From: an uncultured Mycoplasmataceae bacterium
GTDB lineage: Bacteria > Bacillota_I > Bacilli_A > Mycoplasmatales > Mycoplasmoidaceae
Length of the DNA stretch: 64,000 nucleotides
Direction: 5' to 3'
Assembly: GCA_947165235.1 (NCBI GenBank)
Contig: CAMUZN010000001.1
Location: 234,242 to 298,241, forward strand
Notes under the pieces: model-generated
Told to the model about the DNA's origin: nothing
Seen by the model: the letters and a program-made list of their open reading frames with translations, nothing else
Databases searched by the model: none
Part shown: one piece after another, positions 24,433 through 36,383 of the stretch
How positions within the stretch are numbered: position 1 is the first letter of the stretch
Layout of the letters: each line of letters opens with the position of its first letter
Translations under genes and position numbers: made by a program

Positions 24433-24947
24433 TATTTTTGTTCCTTATTGTTGGTAGTTTCAAGATTATTATTAATATTATCGTCTAATCATTCTAAACC
24501 ATCTTCTTTTGTCATGTCGTTTGTAGAATTAATCTTTTGTTGCTCATTAGGTTTATTAAAATCAGTTTGTTGATCAACAACATCATGATCAAATTTTTCT
24601 TCGACAGAAACTAATTTTTCGCTATTATTTTCATGTTTTTTATAACCAAAAGATTTAATATTTTCAACAATGATTTCAGTGACATAAACATTGTTTCCAT
24701 CTTTATTAATAAAATTTCTTCGATCGATTTTACCTTCAATTACAACGGGTGCTCCCTTTTTTAAAAACTTACCAATGTAATCAGCCCTTTGGTCTCATGC
24801 TTTGCAATTAAGAAAAATTGTTTTTTTTACTTTTCCTTGATAATATTCATTAATAGCAAGAGAAAAAGTTACCATACTTTTTCCATATGCTGTTTGTTTT
24901 AAAATAGGATCAGCCGTAATATTACCAACAAGAAAAACTTTATTCAT
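24432..24947 (-). CDS. ssb: Single-stranded DNA-binding protein
   Basis: MNKVFLVGNITADPILKQTAYGKSMVTFSLAIN...FLNCKAWDQRADYIGKFLKKGAPVVIEGKIDRRNF; position between rpsF and rpsR. Confidence 0.95.
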
Positions 24948-24948
24948 T

Positions 24949-25386
24949 TTATTTTTCTACTCCCATATTATTGTTTTGTAAATTTTCACTTTTGTTATTA
25001 GCAATAGTTGCTTCAAGTTTTTTTTGCTTTTCAAGAAATTTTTTTTGTTTAATTTTTGCTCTTTCAATTTTTTTTGGATTAATACTAGCTAAATAACCGT
25101 AATTTTTCCCTATATTAGTGATTAAATGGCGAAGAACATTTTTATTCAATAAAATAGAACGAGAAAATTCACGAAGAATATCATAATTATCAGTTTCAAA
25201 ATTGTAAACGTAATAATAAGCAGTATTTACTTTTTTAATTGGATAAGCTGTTTTAAGCAAACCCATTTTTTGTTCGTGAAAATTTTTTGTTGATTTTAAT
25301 TTTTTTTGTAAGTCTAAATTAATGGTATTAGCATCCTTTTCTGACAAAGTACCATTAATCAAAATCATTATCTCGTATTTGTTCAT
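24949..25386 (-). CDS. rpsF: 30S ribosomal protein S6
   Basis: MNKYEIMILINGTLSEKDANT...AYYYVYNFETDNYDILREFSRSILLNKNVLRHLI; operon position. Confidence 0.93.
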   Translation of the reverse strand: MNKYEIMILINGTLSEKDANTINLDLQKKLKSTKNFHEQKMGLLKTAYPIKKVNTAYYYVYNFETDNYDILREFSRSILLNKNVLRHLITNIGKNYGYLASINPKKIERAKIKQKKFLEKQKKLEATIANNKSENLQNNNMGVEK

Positions 25387-25550
25387 TTTTTACCCTTTGG
25401 TTTAAATGTCAAACATCTTCATCATTATTTGACATAGAGTCCAAATCCAAGAGAATTTAGTTTCTTTAAAGATTATAATCCAAGTTCAAAATCGATTTTA
25501 AAAAACCGATTTAGGCATCATAAAAAGTGCGATTAAATATATTTATTTGG

Positions 25551-25624
25551 CGCGCCAAAAGGGATTCGAACCCCCAACCGCATACTTAGAAGGCATGTGC
25601 TCTATCCAACTGAGCTATTGGCGC
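25551..25624 (-). tRNA. tRNA-Arg (anticodon TCT)
   Basis: Cloverleaf GCGCCAATAGCTCAGTTGGATAGAGCACATGCCTTCTAAGTATGCGGTTGGGGGTTCGAATCCCTTTTGGCGCG; loop CTTCTAA. Confidence 0.96.
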
Positions 25625-25918
25625 ATATTAACACACTTCACTATTATACTTTTTAGTAGTTAATAACAATCCATAGCAAGTGGTATATTTTAGGTATTTT
25701 GTAAGTGTAATTTTGCATTATTCGATCGAAATAAAGAAAATAAAAATTTCAATATATTTGTACTTTAATTTGTATTACACATCATTTATGTGAGAAGTAA
25801 TTAATATGTGCTCATTACATAGTTTTAAGATAATTTAATCGATTTCCATGATACATTTTACTTTTTAGTGTATGCACTTTAAAAAAGAGAGAATTTTATA
25901 TTTTGCTAAAATAATTTT

Positions 25919-27046
25919 ATGTTAGAAAATAAAGTTGTTGTTTTAGGTTTATCGGGTGGAGTCGATTCGGCAGTAAGTTTTTATTTATTAAAAAAAATGC
26001 ATTATAAAGTAGTCCCAATTTTTATGCAAAATTGAGACACAGTTGCTAATAACGACATTAAAGGACATAATAAAAAAATTCCCGATGGTTGTGAAAGCAA
26101 TTTAGATTATTTATCAGCAAAAAAAATTGCAAATTTTTTTCATACAAAGTTAATAAAAATCAATTTTGTCAAACAGTATTGGAATTATGTTTTTAAAAAT
26201 TTTTTATCACAATATCAACATTCATTTGCTCCCAATCCTGATATTTTATGTAACAAATATATAAAGTTTGGTTTTTTTAAGGAATATGCCCTAAAAAATT
26301 TTAAAAATTGTTATATTGCAACAGGACATTATGCACAAATCAAAAAAACGAAAAATGGTTATTTTTTGGTGGCGGCAAAAGACAAAACAAAGGATCAATC
26401 ATATTTTTTATGTAATCTAAATCAAGAACAAATCAAAAATGTTATTTTCCCCCTTGGTAAAATGTATAAAAAAGATGTGCGAAAATTAGCAAAAAAAATT
26501 AAATTACCCGTTTGGAATCGCAAAGATTCCACTGGAATTTGTTTTATTGGGAAAAGAAATTTTTTTGATTTTTTACAAAATTATCTTCCCAATAAACCTG
26601 GTAAAATAATTGATATTAGTTCCAAAAAGGTTTTGGGTAGTCACATTGGAACAATGTACTATACAATTGGACAAAATAAAAATTTGCATCTTGCTGGGCA
26701 AAAACATAAATATTATGTTTGTAAGAAAGATGTCAATAAAAATTATCTTTATGTTTGTCAACAAAAAGAAAAAAATAAGTATTTATTATCAAACAAATGT
26801 TTACTAGAAGATTTTAATTTTATTAATGATTATTCGATTAAAAATAAAAGTGAATTTTTAAAAGTAAGATTTCGTCATTTGCAAAAATTAAATAAAGTAT
26901 TATCTTTTAATAAAGTAAAGAGAAGTAATTTTTGAAAATTGGAATACACTAATACATTAGCAGTAACACCAGGACAATATGCCGTTATTTATGACCGGAA
27001 CATTTGTATTGGTGGAGGAGTGATAAAAAAAGTTTATGAAAATTAA
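25919..27046 (+). CDS. mnmA: tRNA-specific 2-thiouridylase
   Basis: [20 protein letters not shown]...[13 protein letters not shown]...ATGHYAQI...[10 protein letters not shown]...[16 protein letters not shown]=Trp. Confidence 0.96.
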
Positions 27047-29771
27047 TTGGACAACTGACAAAATTCGAAAAACATGATTAGAATTTTGAAAAAGTAAAGA
27101 TCATCTTGAAATTCCATCGCAATCATTAATCCCTGTTAATGACCCATCATTAATGTGAATTAATTCTGGTGTTGCTACTTTGAAGAAATATTTTTCTGGG
27201 CAAGAAAAACCACCATACCAACGTCTTACTTCATGCCAAAAAGCAATTCGTACGAACGATATCGAAAATGTCGGTTTGACAAGTCGTCATCATACATTTT
27301 TTGAAATGTTAGGAAATTTTTCTATTGGTAATTATTTTAAAAATGAGGTAATTGACTATGCATTCGAATTATTGACGAAAGTATTTAATTTATCAATCGA
27401 CAAATTGTACATTACTGTTTTTGAAAAGGATGAAGAAACATATAAATTATGAATCAAAAAAGGTATTAAAAAAGATCACATTATTAAAGGTAATAAGGAG
27501 AGAAACTTTTGGGATGTAGGTTCAGGACCTTGTGGTCCATGCACAGAGATTTATTATGACCGTGGTGAAAATTATGATTGACAAAAAAAAGGGATTACAC
27601 TATTTAAAAATGATATTGAAAACGATCGCTATGTTGAGATTTGAAATATTGTTTTTAGTCAATATGAAAATGATGGCAATAATAATTATCACGAAATAAT
27701 ACAAAAAAATATTGATACTGGTGCCGGTCTTGAACGGTTAGCATGTATTTTGCAAAATGTTGCAACCAATTTTGAAATTGATATTTTCCAAAAAATCATA
27801 AAAGAAATCGAGAAATTTACTATTTTCAAATATGATGTAAATTTTTTTTCGGCAACAAAAGAACAAAAAGAAATTAATTATGCCTTTCGGATTATTGCTG
27901 ATCACATTAAAGCGGCTTGTTTCGCTATTGGAGATGGAGCAATTCCTAGTAATAAAGAACGAGGATATGTAATTAGAAAATTAATCCGTCGGGCAATTTT
28001 ATATAGTCATAAATTGAAAATAGAGCAAAATTTTTTAACTTCAATTGCTAATTGTGTTATTTTAACAATGCGACAATACTATCCTTATTTAATGGCGAAA
28101 AAAAAACAAATAACTTCCATATTAATTAAAGAAGAAAAATTGTTTCGTCTAACCATTGCAAGAGGTTTAATTTTATTTAATCAAGCAATAAAATCCAAAA
28201 ATATTAGTGGCGAAATCGCTTTTAAACTAATGGATACTTATGGTTTTCCTATTGAATTAACAAAAGAAATGGCAAAAAATTATAGTGTTGAAGTTGACAT
28301 AAATTCATTTAATTTTCTACTTAAAAAACAACAAGAGAAGTCTAAAAATAAAAATATTATTTCAGCAATGCAAGGTCAAAATATCGGATTGATTAATTTT
28401 AAAAAAGATTCGATATTTACATACTTATCTTTTCATCAAGTAGGGAAAGTAATTGGTATTTTCGATGAAAAATTTAATTCCATTGTTTGTCTCAACCAAA
28501 AAAAAGGTAAATATTGATTTGTTTTTGACAAGACATGTTTATATGCGACTTCGGGTGGGCAAAAAGCTGACCAAGGTATAGTTAAAATTAATAATAAATC
28601 CTATGAACTAATAGATTGCATTAAGGGACCAAATTTACAAAATTTTCACTGTTTAAATTTTTTTGAACTAGTGACAATAAAAATTGGTGATATTGCTGAA
28701 ACTATTGTTGATGTTGATAATCGGAAGATCATTTCTGCTCATCATACATGTATTCACCTATTACAAAAAAGTTTAAAATTAAATGTTGATCCTAATATTA
28801 AACAAGAAGGTTCATTAATCACAAATTTAAAAGCTTCTTTTGATTTTAATTATTCACAAAAATTAAATGATGAGCAATTAGTGACAATTGAGAATCAAAT
28901 TAATAGTTGAATAAAATCAAATTTTACTGTAACAACAAAATTAATGACATTCAATGAAGCGGTTAAATTTGGTGCAATCGGTTATTTTGAAAAAGTTTAT
29001 GAGAAATTTAAAACAAAATTGAGAGTTGTCACTATTGATAAAATTACAAGCGAAATTTGTGCAGGAACACATGTTAAATTATTACAAGAAATTGGGCAAT
29101 TTCGGATCACTAAATTGATTGCAAAAGGTTCAGGTAGCTGAAGAATTGAATTTATTTGTACGACAAAAAATATCGATAATTATCTGCATCAGAAAAACAT
29201 TGAATTTAATAAAATAATTTGTGAGTTAAAAGAAAAAATTAATAGACTCTTATCACAAAAAGAAAATTCTATTGTCAAATCACTTATTACCGAAATTAAT
29301 AATTTTGAAGAGGCAAGAAATTGGGATGATTTTAAAAAGAAATCGTTATTAATTACTAATCTGCAGGAAAAAATTGCGAAAATCACAAACGATTTTAAAA
29401 AGATTGCAATGGCCAAAACGATTAACGAATATTTGAGCAATTTTGCTAAAAATTTTTCTAATAACGAAAAAAAACAAATTCTTGTTGTAGAAAACCAACC
29501 AATGGAAATTATCCAATCATTATCAAAGACATTGATTAACAAATATCAACATTGTTATTTCTTAATTTTAAATTTAGTTGGAGAAAAAATATTTTATATA
29601 TTAATCAAACATAAATCGTCATCTAATATGATCGCGGCAAATAATTTAGTAGAAATAATAAATAAAAATTATTCTGGAAAAGGTGGGGGGAAAAATGATT
29701 ATGCACAAGGTATCATTCCTTTTTCAAAAGAAAATTTAGTGGCAATTAAAAAATTATTTTTAGCGAAATAA
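27036..29771 (+). CDS. alaS: Alanyl-tRNA synthetase
   Basis: [23 protein letters not shown]...[23 protein letters not shown]...[25 protein letters not shown]...[11 protein letters not shown]-terminal [12 protein letters not shown]. Confidence 0.97.
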
Positions 29772-29772
29772 T

Positions 29773-30783
29773 TTATTTTGTTAGACCAATTTTTTTATAA
29801 ACCAATTTAGTTTTGCGTTTAACAATTGCTGTGCAATATTCGGCATTTTTTTTTAAAATTGGTTCAATTTTTTTATCAAAATCCTTAGATATTTTTTTAA
29901 ATTTTTTTTGAATTATGTCAAGTTTTTCAACAACAATATTTGCCAAATCTTCTTTAAATAACTTGTAATTCTTATTGCGATATTTTTTTACGATATCATT
30001 AATATTTTTATCGGTTAAAGATGCATAAATTTCTAATAAATTACTAATTTCAAGTTGATTTTTTTTATCATATCGGATCTTATTAAAAGAATCAGTTTTT
30101 GCTGTCATTATCTTTTTAATAATTGTTTGTTTATCATCCAATAAATAAATCACTCCATTTTGATTTTTATTCGATTTTGACATCTTGATTTTAGCATCAA
30201 CTAAATCCATAATTCGTGAGGCATTTTTTAAAATAAATGGTTGGGGAATATTAAACATTTTTCCATATTTGTTATTCATTCTTATTGCCAAATTTCTTGT
30301 TAATTCGAGATGTTGTTTTTGATCAGCTCCAACGATAACAACATCTGTATCATATAAAAGGATATCAGCTGCCATTAAAATCGGATAAGTTAATAATCCT
30401 GTCCTTATAAAAGAAGTATTATTATCATTTTTTGTTAATGCTTTGGTTTTAAATTGTGTCATCCTTTTTAATTCACCAAGTGTTGTATGACATAATAAAA
30501 CATGACTTAAATCGTTATGACTACACACATCAGATTGGTTAAAAATTATCGTTTTTTTAATATCTAAACCACATGCACAATACAAACATGCAATATTTTT
30601 TTTATTTTTTAACAACATTGCACGATTAAATTCATTTGTTATTGCATGTAGATCCGCAATAAAAACAAACATTTTATATTTTTTTTGCAAATCAACAAAT
30701 GGTTTTAAGGCCCCCAAATAATTTCCTAAAGTTAGATTATTTGATGGTTGAATTCCACTTACCATTATTTTTTTATTACTCAT
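29773..30783 (-). CDS. trpS: Tryptophanyl-tRNA synthetase
   Basis: MVSGIQPSNNLTLGNYLGALKPFVDLQ...VVIVGADQKQHLELTRNLA...KIKMSKSNKNQNGVIYL. Confidence 0.97.
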   Translation of the reverse strand: MSNKKIMVSGIQPSNNLTLGNYLGALKPFVDLQKKYKMFVFIADLHAITNEFNRAMLLKNKKNIACLYCACGLDIKKTIIFNQSDVCSHNDLSHVLLCHTTLGELKRMTQFKTKALTKNDNNTSFIRTGLLTYPILMAADILLYDTDVVIVGADQKQHLELTRNLAIRMNNKYGKMFNIPQPFILKNASRIMDLVDAKIKMSKSNKNQNGVIYLLDDKQTIIKKIMTAKTDSFNKIRYDKKNQLEISNLLEIYASLTDKNINDIVKKYRNKNYKLFKEDLANIVVEKLDIIQKKFKKISKDFDKKIEPILKKNAEYCTAIVKRKTKLVYKKIGLTK

Positions 30784-30839
30784 AAAACAAAAACCATATA
30801 AATTATAATTTGTGTAGCAATTTGGTTTTTATTAACAAT

Positions 30840-31202
30840 ATGAAAAAAATTATTTTTTGAATTTTAAATATTTTGACTTTCGGTTATTTTAAAAAAAAGG
30901 TAGAAAAAAAAATTAATGAAATCAATGATAACAAAAATTTAGCACTAACATTAGACACAATTGATAAACCCAATCTTGAGCAATTTTTTTTAATTTTTGG
31001 TGGTAAAAAAAATATTGAACATGTTTCCGCAACAATTTCAACCCTTTCTATTACCATAAAAAATACAGCATTAATTGATTTTAAAAAAATAAATTTATTA
31101 TCAAAAAAAGGTTTTAGTCAAAATGGAAATAATTTTATTTTACTACTTGGTGATTGTAGTCAAACATTTGCCAACGATATAAAAAAAGAACTTAAGAATT
31201 AA
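30840..31202 (+). CDS. PTS EIIB (glucose-type) domain-like protein
   Basis: Standalone ~120 aa: FGGKKNIEHVSATISTLSITIKNTALIDFKKINLLSKKGFSQNGNNFILLLGDCSQTFANDIKKEL resembles the EIIB fold pattern, but the usual phosphorylated Cys position is Thr. Confidence 0.6.
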
Positions 31203-31999
31203 TCTTTTTCTCTTTAATATTACTAAAAATTATTTCGACATTACTTTCCGTAAAATTCTTATTTTTCTTCAATGTATTTAATAGGTCAAATTTCAATTCA
31301 GCTAACCGATTGAAGTAATTTCGTTTTGGGATGATGATTATTTTTAGAAAATTTGTTCCCGAAATTGTATAAACACCACTAACGCAAAGATTTTTCTTAC
31401 AAATATCTTCTGCAATTTTTGCTTGTTTATACCCAATTTCACTTATTGTCCGCGCCCCTTTTCTTCCAGCTGATATTGCATCGGAAACTTTTGTTATTAT
31501 CACATAAGCATTGGGAAATATTTGATCATGATGGTGTGCTATAGCAGTAACTACTTCTTTTGGTAAATGATATTTTTTTGCCAATTCAATTCCTTGAGTA
31601 ACATGATCATAATCATAATCATAATCATAATCGATCGATTTTCCAATGTCATGAAAAAAACCACACATTGTTGCTAAATCCTCATTCAATTTAAGTTGCT
31701 TAGCAATTTTTCGTGCGATAATTGCGGTTTCGTAGCAATGCTCAAGGACATTTTGTGAATAGGAAGAACGATACTGTAAACGACCAATATATGTGTATAA
31801 ATTTTCGTTGATTTTTTTTAATTTTAACTTATTAACATATTGTTCACCAATCTCATCGAAAGAGATTAATAATTTTGCTCTTTCCTTTTTGTATATGTTT
31901 GTGATCGCATTTTCATCAAAAGCATCGGATTTAATCATATGTTTAATGGTGTTAATTGCGATTTGTTTTCGGATTGGATTGGGACAAGATAAAGAAATG
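30882..31999. repeat. Tandem duplication, copy 1 (intact EIIB-like gene; truncated rny)
   Basis: Near-identical to 32029-33145 (offset 1146 nt); the visible difference is an A9 versus A8 tract near the left end. Confidence 0.95.
31192..31998 (-). pseudogene. 5'-truncated duplicate of RNase Y (HD domain kept, KH domain and N-terminus missing)
   Basis: Encodes the same C-terminal ~265 aa as rny at 32338-33672, then diverges at the duplication junction. Confidence 0.85.
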
Positions 32000-32028
32000 G
32001 AATAGGAATAATGCTCCAGCCATACCCG

Positions 32029-33145
32029 GGTTATTTTAAAAAAAAGGTAGAAAAAAAATTAATGAAATCAATGATAACAAAAATTTAGCACTAACATTAG
32101 ACACAATTGATAAACCCAATCTTGAGCAATTTTTTTTAATTTTTGGTGGTAAAAAAAATATTGAACATGTTTCCGCAACAATTTCAACCCTTTCTATTAC
32201 CATAAAAAATACAGCATTAATTGATTTTAAAAAAATAAATTTATTATCAAAAAAAGGTTTTAGTCAAAATGGAAATAATTTTATTTTACTACTTGGTGAT
32301 TGTAGTCAAACATTTGCCAACGATATAAAAAAAGAACTTAAGAATTAATCTTTTTCTCTTTAATATTACTAAAAATTATTTCGACATTACTTTCCGTAAA
32401 ATTCTTATTTTTCTTCAATGTATTTAATAGGTCAAATTTCAATTCAGCTAACCGATTGAAGTAATTTCGTTTTGGGATGATGATTATTTTTAGAAAATTT
32501 GTTCCCGAAATTGTATAAACACCACTAACGCAAAGATTTTTCTTACAAATATCTTCTGCAATTTTTGCTTGTTTATACCCAATTTCACTTATTGTCCGCG
32601 CCCCTTTTCTTCCAGCTGATATTGCATCGGAAACTTTTGTTATTATCACATAAGCATTGGGAAATATTTGATCATGATGGTGTGCTATAGCAGTAACTAC
32701 TTCTTTTGGTAAATGATATTTTTTTGCCAATTCAATTCCTTGAGTAACATGATCATAATCATAATCATAATCATAATCGATCGATTTTCCAATGTCATGA
32801 AAAAAACCACACATTGTTGCTAAATCCTCATTCAATTTAAGTTGCTTAGCAATTTTTCGTGCGATAATTGCGGTTTCGTAGCAATGCTCAAGGACATTTT
32901 GTGAATAGGAAGAACGATACTGTAAACGACCAATATATGTGTATAAATTTTCGTTGATTTTTTTTAATTTTAACTTATTAACATATTGTTCACCAATCTC
33001 ATCGAAAGAGATTAATAATTTTGCTCTTTCCTTTTTGTATATGTTTGTGATCGCATTTTCATCAAAAGCATCGGATTTAATCATATGTTTAATGGTGTTA
33101 ATTGCGATTTGTTTTCGGATTGGATTGGGACAAGATAAAGAAATG
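32029..33145. repeat. Tandem duplication, copy 2 (truncated, frameshifted EIIB-like gene; 3' part of intact rny)
   Basis: See copy 1; separated from it by a 29-nt insert at 32000-32028. Confidence 0.95.
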
Positions 33146-33672
33146 TATGGTTCTTTTTCAATCATTACATCAACTTTCGTCGTTTTCTTAAAAAAATTTA
33201 TATTTTTTCCTTTTTTTCCAATAAATTTAGCTTTAATATTTTCATCATTTAAAAGAATATAACCCGTCGATGTTTCATTTGTAACTTTTAAACAATTTGA
33301 TTCAATCGCATTTAAAATAATTGTTTTTGCCATTTCATTTTTATGTTGATTAACTTGATGATCAATTTCCATGATTTTTTCATTTTTATAGTTATCCAAA
33401 TCAATTTTTAAATCTTTTTCAATCTCTTTTTCAATTTCATAAAATTTATAACCATATAACTTTTCAAGTGATGATTTATAATTTTTTCTTAGTTTTTCAA
33501 TTTGTTTTTGCAAAAATTCGATATATTTTTTGTTTTTTTCTTCGTTTTCGAGAAAAGAATTGGTAAAGGAATTTTTAGTTTTTTTAAAATGGAAGAAAAA
33601 AAATAACATTAATGCTATTAATGATATCAATACTAAAATAATGGTAATGCTAATAGTTACTATTTTATCCAT
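32338..33672 (-). CDS. rny: Ribonuclease Y
   Basis: N-terminal TM, KH region FIGKKGKNINFFKKTTKVDVMIEKEP, HD region MCGFFHDIGKSIDYDYDYDYDHVTQGIELAKKYHLPKEVVTAIAHHH, C-terminal ARTISEIGYKQAKIAEDI. Confidence 0.95.
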   Translation of the reverse strand: MDKIVTISITIILVLISLIALMLFFFFHFKKTKNSFTNSFLENEEKNKKYIEFLQKQIEKLRKNYKSSLEKLYGYKFYEIEKEIEKDLKIDLDNYKNEKIMEIDHQVNQHKNEMAKTIILNAIESNCLKVTNETSTGYILLNDENIKAKFIGKKGKNINFFKKTTKVDVMIEKEPYISLSCPNPIRKQIAINTIKHMIKSDAFDENAITNIYKKERAKLLISFDEIGEQYVNKLKLKKINENLYTYIGRLQYRSSYSQNVLEHCYETAIIARKIAKQLKLNEDLATMCGFFHDIGKSIDYDYDYDYDHVTQGIELAKKYHLPKEVVTAIAHHHDQIFPNAYVIITKVSDAISAGRKGARTISEIGYKQAKIAEDICKKNLCVSGVYTISGTNFLKIIIIPKRNYFNRLAELKFDLLNTLKKNKNFTESNVEIIFSNIKEKKINS

Positions 33673-33730
33673 ATCAAAATTATAAAATAGTTATTTTATA
33701 ATGAACTATAACTAACACAATCAATAGTTT

Positions 33731-34363
33731 ATGACTACTCGTATTGAAAAATATAAGACTTATCGCGAAGAAATAGCAAAAGAAAACAAATTAAGCAAAA
33801 ATATTGCACAATCAGAGCAATTAATTTTAAGATATAAAAAGAAAATTAATAAGTTTGATTCTAATATTCTATCTTTAGTCAAAGACGATGACACATTGGA
33901 TTTAATTAATGGTGTTTTTGATTCGTCGCAAATTGATTTTCATTTATCACCTGAATTTTTTAATAGTTATAAAATTTTAGGAGCATATCAATTAAAGTGT
34001 GTTGAGAAAGAAAAAAATGAGTTATTTTTTCAATTAAACAATTTTTCGATTTTAACTGATGATAATAAGTCTTTGCGTAAGGATTGATTAGAAAAAAATA
34101 ATTTATATGATGAATTTCAAAAAATAAAAGAAAAAAATAATATTTTTCTGATAAATAATGAAAAAGAAAAAGTCAAAAAAAACTTAATTGTTAATTTTAA
34201 AAATTGTTCTACTATCCATAATAATTCACGACAAATTGAAATTAGTAAATTTGTGACTGAGAAACAATTTTCTTTTTTAAATTGTTTGTGGCAAAGTGCG
34301 ATTGGTATTTTTATTGTATTTTTCATTTGTTTTATAATACTGTTAATAGTTGCGACACTTTAA
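33731..34363 (+). CDS. Hypothetical protein with C-terminal transmembrane segment
   Basis: MTTRIEKYKTYREEIAKENKLSKNIAQ... ends CLWQSAIGIFIVFFICFIILLIVATL; TGA=Trp at 34085-34087. Confidence 0.75.
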
Positions 34364-34368
34364 AGTTA

Positions 34369-35028
34369 ATGGTAAAAAAACAACTTTTACAAATTGCCCT
34401 TGATGGAGGTGCTGGAAGTGGTAAAACAACAATTGCTAAAAAATTAGCTAGTTATTATGGGTTCTATCATTTTTCAACGGGGAATATTTTTCGTTCATTT
34501 GCCTTAATTGTTCATAACGAAACCGATTTAAGTCCAAAAAATGTAAAAAAGAAAATCAAGAAAATACCTTTAAAAATAATAAAAGATAAAATAATTTTAA
34601 ATGGTAAAGATGTAACTGATTTATTGTCTGAACCAAAAATTTCTAAAATTGCTAGTTTAATTAGTGCCCAAAAATATGTTCGTAAAAAATATCGTAAACT
34701 AATTAAAAAAATTTCAAAACAAGAAAAAATTATTTTAGATGGTCGTGATATTGGAACTGTGGTTTTACCACATGCAAAGCACAAATTTTTCTTTATTGCT
34801 TCACCAGAAATTCGTGCCAAACGAAGACTTGCTCAGCTAAAGCTTTCATCGTCTAATTTAAAAAAGATTGTTGATGCAATAAAGAAGCGTGATGCTGATG
34901 ATACAAAAAGGTCTATTTCTCCACTAAAACCTGCCAAAGATGCAGTTATTATCGATACGTCAAAATTAACAATTACACAAGTTTTTAATCGTGTTGTAAA
35001 AAACATTAACGCCCATAAAAATAATTAA
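34369..35028 (+). CDS. cmk: Cytidylate kinase
   Basis: [37 protein letters not shown]...[33 protein letters not shown]. Confidence 0.96.
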   Translation: MVKKQLLQIALDGGAGSGKTTIAKKLASYYGFYHFSTGNIFRSFALIVHNETDLSPKNVKKKIKKIPLKIIKDKIILNGKDVTDLLSEPKISKIASLISAQKYVRKKYRKLIKKISKQEKIILDGRDIGTVVLPHAKHKFFFIASPEIRAKRRLAQLKLSSSNLKKIVDAIKKRDADDTKRSISPLKPAKDAVIIDTSKLTITQVFNRVVKNINAHKNN

Positions 35029-35054
35029 AATTATTATTTTATAATTTTTTAATC

Positions 35055-36380
35055 ATGAAAAAAGTGGCATTAATAGGTAAGCCAAATGTTGGTAAATCAT
35101 CACTTTTTAATTGTCTAATCAATAAAGATAAAGCGATCGTTGATGATTTACCAGGAATAACACGCGATCGAAATTATGCTTTTTGCGAATGAGTTGGGAG
35201 GAATTTTCAAATTATCGATACAGGTGGGATTTTAAACAATCTTGATTTACCATTTCAAGAAGTGATTAATGCACAAGTTAATTTAGCAATTAATGAGGCA
35301 GATGTAATCTTGTTTCTTGTTAGCTATAAAGATGGATTAACAAACGATGATTATTATGTTGCTAAACTATTAAAAAAAGTCGCTACTAAAAAACAAATCA
35401 TTTTAGTCGTTAATAAAGCTGAAAATTATCACGATTATGAAATTAATAAATTTTATAATTTGAAATTCGGTAATTTTTTTCTTATTTCTTCTGCGCACCG
35501 GATTGGAATTGGAGATTTACTCGATGAAATTGTTAAAAAAATGAGTCTTTTACCAAATAGCCATAACCAAAAAGAAGAAAATTATAAATTTTGTATTATT
35601 GGTAAAACGAATGTTGGAAAAAGTTCATTAGTTAATGCAATTTTAAACAATAATCGAGTAATTGTTTCAAGTCAAGCCAACACAACACGAGATAGTATTG
35701 ATTGTGAATTTAAATACCATCAAAAACATTTTACCATTATTGACACAGCAGGAATTAGACGAAAAGGAAAGATGTCAACTTCCATTGATAAAAATTGCTA
35801 TTTAAGGACGAAGCAAGCAATTTCTCGAAGTGAACTAATCATTATTATGTTTGATGGTAGTGAGGAATTATCCGAACAAGACAAAACAATTTCTGGGCTA
35901 ATATATGGTGCCAATATTCCAGCAATAATTGTTGTTAATAAATGGGATAAAGTAAAAAAAAATACTAATACAATGAATGATTTTATTAGAAAAATTAGGA
36001 GTAATTTTGCTCATTTAACTTGGGCACCAATTATTTTTATTTCGGCATTAAAAAAACAGAGAATTGAGACAATTTTTCAAACAATTGATCAAATTAATCA
36101 ACAATTAAGATTACAAGTAAAAAGCAAATTACTCAATGATGTTCTTAAAAAAATTCAAGTTTTGAATCCCCCACCAAAATTTAAAGGGGGTAGAATAAAT
36201 ATTTATTATGCTACGCAAGTTAAAAGTAAAATTCCTACTTTTGTTTTATTTACAAACAATCCTAAATATTTACATTTTAGTTATTCACGATATCTTGAAA
36301 ATCAAATTCGTCAAGCCTTTGGTTTAAATATTGTTCCGATTTGTTTATATTTTAAAGATAAAAATAGTCGTGTTAGATAG
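35055..36380 (+). CDS. der: Ribosome-associated GTPase Der (EngA)
   Basis: Two GTPase domains: [15 protein letters not shown]...DLPGITRDR and [18 protein letters not shown]...[13 protein letters not shown]-like C-terminus. Confidence 0.97.
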
Positions 36381-36383
36381 TTA

